Below, in pieces: positions 18,507 to 26,540 of a stretch of DNA of 26,825 nucleotides. The number at the start of each line of letters is the position of its first letter. The first letter of the stretch is position 1. Both the position numbers and the translations under genes were made by a program. Under the pieces are notes generated by a model. The model was not told the origin of the DNA. It did no database searches and saw only the letters and a program-made list of their open reading frames with translations. Source of the DNA: a virus. The DNA is taken from positions 1 to 26,825 of the IMG/VR virus record IMGVR_UViG_3300021962_000538; one strand, given 5' to 3'.

Positions 18507-19716
18507 CATACTTAGCCACTACAGTCTGTGGCCTATAACTGCGAGAGAAGAGCAAAAAACCCCAAAAGGCGACTGGACCTATTGGTTAGTTCTTGCTGGC
18601 AGGGGTTGGGGCAAGACTCGAACGGGTGCGGAAGATGTAGGCTTTTATGGTTTGCTGCATCCAGGTTCACGAATAGCGGTAGCCGCTCCGACGATTTCTG
18701 ATGCCAGAGATACTTGCATAGAAGGCGAAAGCGGTTTGCTGTCTGTGTTACCGCCAGCACTCATCCAGACGTGGAATAGGTCTCTTGGTGAGTTATTGTT
18801 GAAGAATGGGACACGCTACAAGACATTTTCCGCCGATGAGCCTGATAGATTTAGAGGGCCGCAGCATCATCGGGCTTGGTGCGATGAGATAGCCGCCTGG
18901 AAATACCCAGATGCTTTCGATCAATTGCTATTTGGTTTAAGGCTTGGAGACAGCCCACAAGTAGTCATTACCACCACACCAAGGCCAACGCCTCTGATTA
19001 AGACATTGCTTGAAGACGAAAAAACCGTTGTCACAAGAGGTTCAACTTTTGACAACGCAGACAACCTTGCACCTTCAATGCTTGAACAACTGAAAAAGAA
19101 ATATGAAGGAACTAGGCTTGGTCGCCAGGAATTATATGCAGAAGTGCTTACCGATACTGAAGGAGCGCTCTGGTCGTGGTCATTGATTGACGAAACGCGA
19201 ATAAAAGAAACCGAAGCGCCAGAAATGAGGCGTGTAATCGTTGCAATAGATCCGGCGGTTACAAACAATTCAGATTCTGATGAAACAGGGATTGTGGTTG
19301 CAGGAGTTGGTCTTGATGGACGATATTATGTTTTAGAAGACGCTTCTGGTAAAATGTCGCCAGATGCATGGGGAAGAAAAGCTGTTGACTGTTACTATAG
19401 CTGGCAAGCTGATAGAATAGTAGCGGAGACAAATAATGGTGGCGATTTGGTCGAAAGATTGATAAGAACAGTTGATAATAACGTATCATATAGCCCCGTA
19501 ACTGCATCGCGTGGTAAACTGACGAGAGCGGAACCAATTGCTGCTTTATACGAGCAAAGGAAAGTAAGTCACGCTGGTTTTTTTTCTGAGATGGAAGACC
19601 AGATGACAACGTACATAGGTGGGAGTAGGAAATCACCAGATAGAATGGATGCCTTAGTATGGGCGTTGACCGAACTGAGCCACTCCAGCGGGACGGCATA
19701 TTGGAGAATTAGCTGA
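18445..19716 (+). CDS. terL: Terminase large subunit
   Basis: 423 residues from ATG 18445 (a second ATG follows at 18448; a TTG at 18433 is also in frame). The ATPase has a Walker A of AGRGWGKT at about residue 55, DEIAAW as the Walker B-type motif and TTTPRPT as motif III. The C-terminal nuclease has VAIDPAVT with the first metal Asp, VAETNNGG with the second acidic residue, and the closing DRMDALVWAL. It translocates and cuts phage DNA into the prohead. The start overlaps the small subunit. It ends where the portal begins (ATGG at 19716). Confidence 0.93.
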   Translation: MMTHSEQFLPLLQQLEHDKADILSHYSLWPITAREEQKTPKGDWTYWLVLAGRGWGKTRTGAEDVGFYGLLHPGSRIAVAAPTISDARDTCIEGESGLLSVLPPALIQTWNRSLGELLLKNGTRYKTFSADEPDRFRGPQHHRAWCDEIAAWKYPDAFDQLLFGLRLGDSPQVVITTTPRPTPLIKTLLEDEKTVVTRGSTFDNADNLAPSMLEQLKKKYEGTRLGRQELYAEVLTDTEGALWSWSLIDETRIKETEAPEMRRVIVAIDPAVTNNSDSDETGIVVAGVGLDGRYYVLEDASGKMSPDAWGRKAVDCYYSWQADRIVAETNNGGDLVERLIRTVDNNVSYSPVTASRGKLTRAEPIAALYEQRKVSHAGFFSEMEDQMTTYIGGSRKSPDRMDALVWALTELSHSSGTAYWRIS

Positions 19717-21926
19717 TGGGCATCATCGACAACTTAACTGGGATTTTCAGACAGAAAGCAGAGACGCCGCGCTATGAGGCTAAAGAGGCACCACAGGTAG
19801 TCCTACAGACGACCTACGGCACCCACAAGCGCAGCGACAAATACGAGAGCTACGCAAAAGAGGGATACCAATACAACGCCATCGTGTTCAGATGCGTAAA
19901 CGAAATAGCTAACGGCGCTGCCGCCATACCGTTCAAGGTATTTCAAGGTGAGATAGAGCTAGAACGTCACCCGCTAATCTCATTGCTAGAGAGGCCAAAC
20001 CCGCTTCAAGCTGGCGTTGAATACTTCCAAGCGCTGTATTCTTATCTGCTTCTAAGCGGGAATAGCTTTGCAATTCGGAACGATGTAGGCGGCACACCGC
20101 GCGAATTGCACCTTCTGCGTCCTGACAGGATAAGAATTAAGCCAAGCAAGACATCTATTCCAGAAGGCTATGAGTACGTTTTGGGTGGCCAAGTTGCCAA
20201 ATACTATCCATCAGACCCCATGACGGGTCTTTCAGAGGTTAAGCATTTTAAGTTCTTTAACCCGCTCGACGACTATTTGGGAATGAGTCCACTTATGGCA
20301 GCGGCTATAGACATCGACCAGCACAATGCCATAGCTAACCATAACATTTCATTACTGAATAACGGCGCACGGCCGACGGGTGCGATAGTGTTCAAGCCAC
20401 AGAATGACCGTGGCATTCCAATGCAATTGAGCGACAGCCAAAGGCAGCAATTGAACGAGGACTTGCGGAACAGGTTCACTGGCCCAAATAACTCAGGCCG
20501 TCCAGTTTTGCTTGAAGGCGACTTTGACTGGAAAGAAATGGGCTTGTCGCCAAGAGATATGGACTTCCTGCAAAACAAGAACATGGCTGCAAAGGACATA
20601 GCGCTCTGCTTTGGTGTGCCATCCCAATTGATTGGAGTTCCTGACGCGCAAACCTATGCAAACGTGCAGGAAGCACGTCTGGCGCTCTATGAAGAGACCA
20701 TCATTCCGCTAGCCAAACGAGTTGAGAGCGACCTAAACGAGTGGCTAGCACCGCTTTATGGTGATGATTTCTACATCCAATATGACATTGATGCTGTCCC
20801 CGCCATGACTGAGCGCAGGCGTCGTGTCTATGAAAACGTGACCCAGGCAGTTCGTGAAGGAATTATATCGAGAAATGAAGCTAGAGAGCGGCTTGGTCTT
20901 GAGCCAATATCAGGCGGTGATGAGGTATACATCGCGGCTAACCTCTTCCCGCTCGGTGCGCCTGACGTGGCTCAGGATGAGGGTATTTCACCTGACGATG
21001 CTGGAAAGCTGGCTTATGGTGAGACTGAGACTAAAGAAGAGCATGATGTCTATGAGACAGAAGCTGAAGCCGAGGAGCGCGCTGCGGAGCTAGGCTGCGA
21101 GGGATACCATGAGGCGGAAGGGCCAGATGGTGTCTACTACATGCCTTGTGGCAGTCACGCAGAATGGGTTCGGGCTACGGGAAACGATAAGGCAGAAGGC
21201 GGTGAAGATGCCAAAGCGGAGAGCGACGTTGACACTCGCCCGACACGGGAAATGGCACGAAACGCAGAACAAGGCTTACGTCTCCGAAAGGAGTTCAACA
21301 GAGGCGGCACTGAGGTGGGCGTCGCTAGAGCCGTGCAACTTATCAACCGTGAGCGTTTGTCTCCTAGAACTGTTCGACGGATGCATTCCTTTTTCGCACG
21401 ACATGAAGTTGACGAGCGTGCGGAAGGTTTTCGCCGTGGGGAGCCAGGATTCCCGTCTGCGGGTTTCATCGCCCATCAACTTTGGGGCGGGACAGAAGGC
21501 AGGCAGTGGTCAGCAAGAAAGGTAGAAGAGCTTGATAAAGCTCGCGGAAAAGAGATGGACATACTGGACATCATGGTTCCGTGCTGCGATGACTGCGACG
21601 CATTAAGCTATGGAGAGGTCAAGGCTGATGTCTCAGAAAGCATCGCTAAAGCTCTATCGGAAAAGGTCAAAGAGCATAATGACAAGCATGGTGATGCTAA
21701 GTCTAAGCGTGTTACTCAGCGGATGCTTGAAGCCGTGTTCACCAGAGGCGTTGGAGCGTACAGGACCAATCCTGAAAGTGTGCGTCCCAATGTGACTGGG
21801 CCGGACCAGTGGGGTCTAGCGCGAGTTAATGCTTTCCTGTTTGCAGTGAGGACGGGCAGATTTAAGGGTGGGAAGTTTGATACTGACCTACTCCCTGAAG
21901 GTCATCCTATGAGGACGGGAAAATAA
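19716..21926 (+). CDS. HK97-type portal with two extra C-terminal domains
   Basis: 736 residues from ATG 19716. Residues 1-420 are the HK97 portal fold: YNAIVFRCVNEIANGAA, LLSGNSFA, a clip region and NMAAKDIALCFGVPSQLIGVPDAQTYANVQEA. That part is the normal length of an HK97 portal. It continues past a linker into about 310 more residues. One segment (YETEAEAEERAAELGC, then YMPCGSH) has two cysteines. The next, REMARNAEQGLRLRKEFNRGGTEVGVARA, LSPRTVRRMHSFFARHEVD, FIAHQLWGG, is known in many phage head proteins. The last, KALSEKVKEHND, VFTRGVGAYRTN, DQWGLARVNAFLFAVRTGRFKGG, is another family domain. These tails may act in host modification or head assembly, but their activity is not established here. 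Confidence 0.85.
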   Translation: MGIIDNLTGIFRQKAETPRYEAKEAPQVVLQTTYGTHKRSDKYESYAKEGYQYNAIVFRCVNEIANGAAAIPFKVFQGEIELERHPLISLLERPNPLQAGVEYFQALYSYLLLSGNSFAIRNDVGGTPRELHLLRPDRIRIKPSKTSIPEGYEYVLGGQVAKYYPSDPMTGLSEVKHFKFFNPLDDYLGMSPLMAAAIDIDQHNAIANHNISLLNNGARPTGAIVFKPQNDRGIPMQLSDSQRQQLNEDLRNRFTGPNNSGRPVLLEGDFDWKEMGLSPRDMDFLQNKNMAAKDIALCFGVPSQLIGVPDAQTYANVQEARLALYEETIIPLAKRVESDLNEWLAPLYGDDFYIQYDIDAVPAMTERRRRVYENVTQAVREGIISRNEARERLGLEPISGGDEVYIAANLFPLGAPDVAQDEGISPDDAGKLAYGETETKEEHDVYETEAEAEERAAELGCEGYHEAEGPDGVYYMPCGSHAEWVRATGNDKAEGGEDAKAESDVDTRPTREMARNAEQGLRLRKEFNRGGTEVGVARAVQLINRERLSPRTVRRMHSFFARHEVDERAEGFRRGEPGFPSAGFIAHQLWGGTEGRQWSARKVEELDKARGKEMDILDIMVPCCDDCDALSYGEVKADVSESIAKALSEKVKEHNDKHGDAKSKRVTQRMLEAVFTRGVGAYRTNPESVRPNVTGPDQWGLARVNAFLFAVRTGRFKGGKFDTDLLPEGHPMRTGK

Positions 21927-21927
21927 T

Positions 21928-22626
21928 ATGCCGTTAGAATCAAAATATGCCCTGCAAATCCGCCGAGGTAATTGGGCTGAGAAGGGCCTGTTCAAGTTTG
22001 GTTTTAACCAGGTAAGCACTACAGAAGAAACAATCTGGGATGGCGGTGGAATATACGTCTATCCATCGTCAGCGGGTCCAATGACTGTCACATCGGCTGG
22101 CGGTGCTACAGACGAAGGCGTGAAAATTACCGTTCAAGGATTGGATGAAAACTACGCTATAGCCAGCGAGGAAGTGACGTTAAATGCGTCTGGGGTTGCT
22201 ACTACCACGACGACTTACATTCGCGTCTACAGGGCCTTTGTAAGCGGTTCTGCAGCTATTACAGGCGACGCAACTATTGCCAACGGTGGAACAACTTATG
22301 CAAAGGTTCTGATTGGTGAGAACCAAACGCTGATGACCGTTTGGACTGTTCCCGCTGGTTATACAGCCTACATCCAAGAAGGCTACATTGGTTCGGGCAC
22401 ATCAACGGTCAATAAGTACGCAATAGCACGCATAGTGACCCGTGAGCCTGGTGGAGTGTTTAGAACACAGTTTAAGACCACTCTTTCCAACGAGACGATC
22501 AAAGTTGATTTGGGATTGCCTATCGTATGCCCAGAGAAAACAGACATTGAAGTACGGGCCAAAACGTCTAGCGGTGACGATGACATCTCAGCGACTTTGG
22601 CCATCGTTTATGTGAAGAATGACTGA
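21928..22626 (+). CDS. Beta-rich structural protein, likely head decoration or fibre
   Basis: 232 residues from ATG 21928, one base after the portal stop. It is mostly beta with many T, S, V and G: IYVYPSSAGPMTVTSAGGATDEGVKITVQGLDENYAIASEEVTLN, then IRVYRAFVSGSAAITGDATIANGGTTYAKV, then VPAGYTAYIQEGYIGSGTSTVNKYAIARI. I recall similar structural proteins in marine phage virions. There is no transmembrane or signal segment. It lies between the portal and the MuF gene, so a head-surface, decoration or fibre role is plausible. The exact role is unknown. Confidence 0.75.
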   Translation: MPLESKYALQIRRGNWAEKGLFKFGFNQVSTTEETIWDGGGIYVYPSSAGPMTVTSAGGATDEGVKITVQGLDENYAIASEEVTLNASGVATTTTTYIRVYRAFVSGSAAITGDATIANGGTTYAKVLIGENQTLMTVWTVPAGYTAYIQEGYIGSGTSTVNKYAIARIVTREPGGVFRTQFKTTLSNETIKVDLGLPIVCPEKTDIEVRAKTSSGDDDISATLAIVYVKND

Positions 22627-23477
22627 TGATAATTGCCGCCGATAGGGGGGCGATAGAGCGCACAAGAATTGGCTACAGCCATGAGCGCATGTCGTTTCCT
22701 ATCTTTATCAAGGCTGGCAGGAAGCGCATCAACGTCGCCAAAGAGGTCGCAACGGTCAACAAACTTCGGCAATCACATGAGCGACGGCTTACTTTTCGCA
22801 TAATGCAGCTATTTAACAGGATAGCAAAAGAAGCGGCTGAAGAGTTTGAGGCAGGCAGAAACATAGAAAATGCGTTCGTTTCCATGCCAGAAGAACTCAA
22901 TAGCATCCTTAGAGCGCATTACTCCGCTGTTATTGAAACATTCGCAAATTATGCGAGCCAAGACAGGAAAGCAGATAGCCCGTTTTTGTATTTGATAAAT
23001 CGTTATCATGAGCTCTTTACAGCGCAAAAGGTAACCGCAATCCTTTTCACGACTAGAGTGCTAATCAGAAGAGCTATCGCACAGGGCGATGCAGAGGGTC
23101 TTGGTGTTGCTAGTATTGGCAAACTAATAAGAGAAAAGACTAGCGGTCAAATAGGCCGAGCAAGGGCCGCAACAATAGCGAGAACAGAGACACACGGTGC
23201 AGCAAGTTGGGCGCAGCACGAACAGCACAAAGAAATGAATTTCCCCATGAAAAAGCGTTGGGTTTCTGTTGGCGATGCTCGCACCCGACAGCATCATGTT
23301 GCTATGAATGGTAAAGAAGTGAAAATGGATGAGGACTTTCTCGTCTATTATAACGGCGTTGAATACCCAATGGCCTACACTCATGACCCCAGGGGTGGTC
23401 CTGGTAATAATATCAATTGTCGTTGTGTTACTCTCTATTTTCTGGATGATGATATAATGTCTGAAGATGAGACATGA
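22626..23477 (+). CDS. MuF/SPP1 gp7-like head morphogenesis protein
   Basis: 283 residues from ATG 22626, sharing its A with the previous TGA. The C-terminal half is the MuF domain: RAATIARTETHGAASWAQHE, KKRWVSVGDARTRQHHVAMNG and PGNNINCRCVTLYF. This is the minor head protein that sits near the portal. The N-terminal half is helical and basic, without a recognisable toxin or ART domain (no extra C-terminal domain is present). It assists head assembly or DNA entry. A gap of 74 bases follows, without a clear promoter or gene, before the prohead protease. Confidence 0.88.
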   Translation: MIIAADRGAIERTRIGYSHERMSFPIFIKAGRKRINVAKEVATVNKLRQSHERRLTFRIMQLFNRIAKEAAEEFEAGRNIENAFVSMPEELNSILRAHYSAVIETFANYASQDRKADSPFLYLINRYHELFTAQKVTAILFTTRVLIRRAIAQGDAEGLGVASIGKLIREKTSGQIGRARAATIARTETHGAASWAQHEQHKEMNFPMKKRWVSVGDARTRQHHVAMNGKEVKMDEDFLVYYNGVEYPMAYTHDPRGGPGNNINCRCVTLYFLDDDIMSEDET

Positions 23478-23551
23478 TGCGCGAAAGTTGTAAATGGTGG
23501 ATGTTTATCTAATTGCAGTTATGTGCTAATTTGAGGTAGAAGGGTATTGAT

Positions 23552-24421
23552 ATGCCGTTACCTGAACCAAATTTAGGCGAGGACAGGGATGCATTTGTGT
23601 CCCGTTGTATGGGCGACGACAAGATACGTTCTGAGTTTCCCAACGATGACCAGCGAGCCGCTGTCTGTATGAGCGCATTTGAGAAGACAGACAAAGGGGA
23701 TAGCTCGATGTCACAAATTCAAGAGTACGACGAAGACATTGGCGACTTTGAGAGCAAGGAATTTGAGGCTGGAACGCTCGACGTAAAGTTTGACGTTAAA
23801 GCTGGCCATGAGGACGATGAAAAAGGCGTCTTTAGTGGCTACGGCTCAATCTTTGGCAACAAAGACCTTGGAAATGACATCGTCGTTGAAGGTGCGTTCG
23901 CAAAGTCTATCGCCAGCAAAGGTGCCAAGGCTGTCAAGATGCTTTACCAGCACCGCCCAGACGAGCCCATAGGCGTCTTTGACGAGATTATTGAAGACAG
24001 GCGTGGCCTCAAGGTTAAGGGGCGTCTCGCTATGGGGACGCAGCGCGGTCGTGAAGTTTACGAATTGATGAAGATGGGCGCTCTGGATGGCCTCTCAATA
24101 GGCTACAGAGTGGACGCAAAGGGCTATGACTACGATGAGAAGGGCAAGCGTCGCTATCTCAAGTCTGTAGACCTGATGGAAATTTCTGCCGTTACCTTCC
24201 CAATGAACCCCCGCGCACGGGTTGCAGCGGTGAAAGGTGCGGAGAGAAGTGTTCGGGAATGGGAAGAAATCTTGCGGGATGCAGGGAACCTTTCCAGGAA
24301 CGAAGCGAAGGTTGGAGCAGCGGCTTTGACCAAGGCACTGGAACAGCGGGATGCTGTGAAAGACGAAGCGCCTGAAGTTCTCGAAGCGTTGAAACGCTTC
24401 ACAAACATCCTTAAACCCTAA
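23552..24421 (+). CDS. HK97 prohead protease with N-terminal extension
   Basis: 289 residues from ATG 23552, with GAGG upstream. The core carries FSGYGSIFGNKDLGNDIVVEGAFAKSI, MLYQHRPDEPIG with likely catalytic His134, a GLSIGY motif with Ser182 and the VDLMEISAVTFPMNPRA region, which together define the U35 HK97 protease. Residues 1-46 (PLPEPNLGEDRDAFVSRCMGDDKIRSEFPNDDQRAAVCMSAFE) form a small domain seen in front of many phage proteases, with two cysteines and a conserved 'F-P-N-D-x-Q-R-x-A-V-C' motif. It matures the capsid by cutting the scaffold domain. The capsid gene follows 16 bases later. Confidence 0.92.
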   Translation: MPLPEPNLGEDRDAFVSRCMGDDKIRSEFPNDDQRAAVCMSAFEKTDKGDSSMSQIQEYDEDIGDFESKEFEAGTLDVKFDVKAGHEDDEKGVFSGYGSIFGNKDLGNDIVVEGAFAKSIASKGAKAVKMLYQHRPDEPIGVFDEIIEDRRGLKVKGRLAMGTQRGREVYELMKMGALDGLSIGYRVDAKGYDYDEKGKRRYLKSVDLMEISAVTFPMNPRARVAAVKGAERSVREWEEILRDAGNLSRNEAKVGAAALTKALEQRDAVKDEAPEVLEALKRFTNILKP

Positions 24422-24437
24422 ATCTACGAGGTGAGAA

Positions 24438-25658
24438 ATGACTGATGAAGTCAAGACCGCTGTAGACGCAATGGCTGGTGCCTTTGAGGAATTCAAAAAG
24501 GTCAATGACGAGCGTCTAAAGCAAATCGAAGAAAAAGGCAGCGTAGACCCAATCCTTGAGGGCAAACTTGCTGCTATTGAGAAAGACCTTGATAAATTCG
24601 AGGACTTCAACCAGAAGCTCGTCGCGCAGAGCAAATCTGCCGAGCAGCTTTCCGAGAAGCTCAACAGCATCGAAGCAATGATGAAGCGTCCAAATGCAGG
24701 CGTTGAATCAAAGCAAGTAGATGACAGCATCCGCATCTGGGAAACTTTCCTTCGCAAAGGCAAGGAAGGTCTTGATGAGGTAGAGCAAAAGGCGCTTGTG
24801 GTTGGCACCGCTGCCACCGCTGGTAACTTAGCCCCTGCCGAATATGTGGAAGAGCTTATCAAAGTCATCACTGAGATTAGCCCTGTTCGCTCGGTTGCGC
24901 GTGTACGCCAAACCAGCAACAAGGAAATCGAAGTACCAAGCAAAACCGCTTCCTTTGCGGCTGCTTGGACGGCTGAAGCTGGTACTCGCTCTGAGACGAC
25001 TGGCTACACCACAAGCCTGAACACCATCCCAACTCATGAGCTTTACGCTCTGGTTGATATTTCATCTGCATTGCTTGAAGATTCCGTCTTCGACCTTGAA
25101 GCTGAAATGAACCTTGAGTTCGCGGAGCAGTTCGCCAAGGCTGAAGGCGCAGCTTTCATCTCTGGTAACGGCACCAACAAGCCAACTGGTATCACTGACT
25201 CGGCCTCTGCCGTTGCTTCTGGCGTGACCTGTGCTTCTGCTACAGCAATCACGGCTGACGAAATGGTTGAGTTCGTGCATAGCCTCAAAGCAGATTATGC
25301 TCGCAACGCATCTTTCATGATGAATCGCACCACCCTTGGCGCTATTCGTAAGCTGAAAGATACCGCTGGTCAGTACATCTTCCAGACAGGCTTCAGCGGC
25401 CAAGCTGGTTTGCCAAACACAATCTTGGGCCATCCTTATGTTGAGGCTCCAGATGTGGCTGACATTGCAACAGGCACAAAGCCAATCATCTTCGGCGACT
25501 TCCGCCGTGGCTACATGATTGTTGACCGCGTGTCCTTGTCAGTATTGCGTGACCCATACTCCCAAGCATCGACAGGCAATGTTCGTTACCTTGCTCGTCG
25601 TCGTGTAGGTGGTGAGGTCGTGCTAGCCGAGGCAATGAAGCTCTTGGAAATGGCATAA
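24438..25658 (+). CDS. HK97-fold major capsid protein
   Basis: 406 residues from ATG 24438, with GAGGTGAG 7 bases upstream. The first ~105 residues are a coiled-coil delta domain (EKDLDKFEDFNQKLVAQSKSAEQLSEKLNSIEAMM) that acts as the internal scaffold and is expected to be removed by the protease. The mature part starts near LVVGTAATAGNLAP and has the HK97 landmarks: SPVRSVARV, ISSALLEDSVFDLEAEM, GNGTNKPTGI, IFGDFRRGYMIVDR and YLARRRVGGEVV. Five hundred-plus copies would form the shell. It is followed by a tetraloop hairpin and a small connector gene. Confidence 0.93.
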   Translation: MTDEVKTAVDAMAGAFEEFKKVNDERLKQIEEKGSVDPILEGKLAAIEKDLDKFEDFNQKLVAQSKSAEQLSEKLNSIEAMMKRPNAGVESKQVDDSIRIWETFLRKGKEGLDEVEQKALVVGTAATAGNLAPAEYVEELIKVITEISPVRSVARVRQTSNKEIEVPSKTASFAAAWTAEAGTRSETTGYTTSLNTIPTHELYALVDISSALLEDSVFDLEAEMNLEFAEQFAKAEGAAFISGNGTNKPTGITDSASAVASGVTCASATAITADEMVEFVHSLKADYARNASFMMNRTTLGAIRKLKDTAGQYIFQTGFSGQAGLPNTILGHPYVEAPDVADIATGTKPIIFGDFRRGYMIVDRVSLSVLRDPYSQASTGNVRYLARRRVGGEVVLAEAMKLLEMA

Positions 25659-25670
25659 CACCATAGGTGC

Positions 25671-25690
25671 GGGGGGCCTTCGGGCTCCCC
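25671..25690 (+). other. UUCG tetraloop stem-loop after the capsid gene
   Basis: GGGGGGCC (25671-25678), TTCG, GGCTCCCC (25683-25690) pair over 8 bp with one wobble. The T run needed for a Rho-independent terminator is missing (AATCCGAAAGG follows, which is the next ribosome site). It may limit read-through, shield the capsid mRNA end, or be an attenuator that lowers the downstream genes relative to capsid. Confidence 0.75.
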
Positions 25691-25708
25691 AATCCGAAAG
25701 GAGTTATT

Positions 25709-25948
25709 ATGAAGATAGTAATGTTAAAGAACGCCGTTGGGATGGCTAACGCTTCAGGCGGTGAAACTATGACTTACGTCATGGGTCAAGAGTATGAAGG
25801 CAAAGAAGGCTGGCAAGTTAAGACGCTTTCCTACTTCGTACAGGTTGGGGCCGCTAATGAAATAGGCGGCAATGCAGCACCAGAAGAGACCAAGACAGCC
25901 AGCAAGCCAAAACCAAAGGCGAAGCCAAAAGCAAAGAAGGCGGAGTAA
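25709..25948 (+). CDS. Small head-tail-type protein with K/P/A tail
   Basis: 79 residues from ATG 25709, with AAAGGAG directly upstream; an open frame back to 25667 covers only the hairpin. The N-terminal 45 residues form a small beta fold: MKIVMLKNAVGMANASGGETMTYVMGQEYEGKEGWQVKTLSYFVQVG. The C-terminus is a low-complexity lysine/proline/alanine tail (KPKPKAKPKAKK). Small proteins of this type follow the capsid in HK97-like phages and may be connector or head-surface proteins. The identity is unproven. Confidence 0.7.
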   Translation: MKIVMLKNAVGMANASGGETMTYVMGQEYEGKEGWQVKTLSYFVQVGAANEIGGNAAPEETKTASKPKPKAKPKAKKAE

Positions 25949-25954
25949 CGTAGA

Positions 25955-26302
25955 ATGACGGCTGGCGTTTATCACTTTTCAATGGAGCAAGGTTCTACCT
26001 TTAGCAGAAGCATCACCTATAAAAATAGCTCTGGTGACGCCATTGATTTGAGTGGTTACACCGCTAGGATGCAGCTACGCAAAAACATTGAAGATGCCGC
26101 ACCTTTGATAGAGTTGACTACTGAGAATGGCAGGATAGCTATTACGGGCTCAACTGGGACTATAGTCCTAACGATTTCTGCCGCTGACACGGCTTCTCTA
26201 AACCCTGTTGAGGGTGTTTATGATTTGGAGTTGGTTAGTGGATCAACCATTGAAAAACTAATTGCAGGCACGTTCACAATAAAACGGGAGGTCACTAGAT
26301 GA
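25955..26302 (+). CDS. Beta-sandwich baseplate/tail-associated protein
   Basis: 115 residues from ATG 25955. The pattern FSMEQGSTFSRSITYKNSSGDAIDLSGYTARMQLRKNIEDAAPLIELTTENGRIAITGSTGTIVLTISAADTASL, then YDLELVSGSTIEKLIAGTFTIKREVTR, has the seven-strand alternation of a known phage family with an opening 'xQGxTFxRxI' and a closing 'GxxxVxxEVTR'. Relatives form an N-terminal BppU- or fibre-attachment-like domain. It is a good candidate for a baseplate or fibre-linking protein. It overlaps the next start by four bases. Confidence 0.75.
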   Translation: MTAGVYHFSMEQGSTFSRSITYKNSSGDAIDLSGYTARMQLRKNIEDAAPLIELTTENGRIAITGSTGTIVLTISAADTASLNPVEGVYDLELVSGSTIEKLIAGTFTIKREVTR

Positions 26303-26529
26303 CTGGAAAAACCGTTACGATTGTTGAGACTACCAACGAAGCTATTATTGATGCTACAACTGTTGAAGTCGTGTCAGTCGGCACACAGGGGCCAGCGGGA
26401 CCCAATACCATTGGCGGCAAAGGACTTCCAAATTCTGAAACTGCGCCGACAGATGGAGACCTTTTGAAATATAGCTCTAGCAGTGACAGATGGGAGTTCA
26501 CGCAAGAGATTGATGCTGGCACCTATTAA
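26299..26529 (+). CDS. Short tail-fibre-like protein with a GxxGPAGP segment
   Basis: 76 residues from ATG 26299, overlapping the previous TGA (ATGACTGG), with CGGGAGG 7 bases upstream. Strands TVTIVETTNEAIIDATTVEVVSV are followed by GTQGPAGPNTIGGKG, a short collagen-like Gly-X-Y stretch, and LLKYSSSSDRWEFTQEI, a beta motif that recurs in marine phage fibre proteins. A fibre adaptor or chaperone role is likely. It is the only intact collagen-like segment in the window; compare the repeat block at 11532. Confidence 0.7.
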   Translation: MTGKTVTIVETTNEAIIDATTVEVVSVGTQGPAGPNTIGGKGLPNSETAPTDGDLLKYSSSSDRWEFTQEIDAGTY

Positions 26530-26540
26530 CGGAGACTGAC

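Noticed and set aside
19259-19699. A - strand open frame of 146 codons opposite terL
   Set aside because: Antisense to the terminase nuclease domain, no ribosome site or family match; a shadow of codon bias.
24095-24943. A long - strand open frame (282 codons) opposite the protease and capsid genes
   Set aside because: It lies fully antisense to two strongly supported head genes, has no ribosome site and a low-complexity S/R/L composition; a frame shadow.
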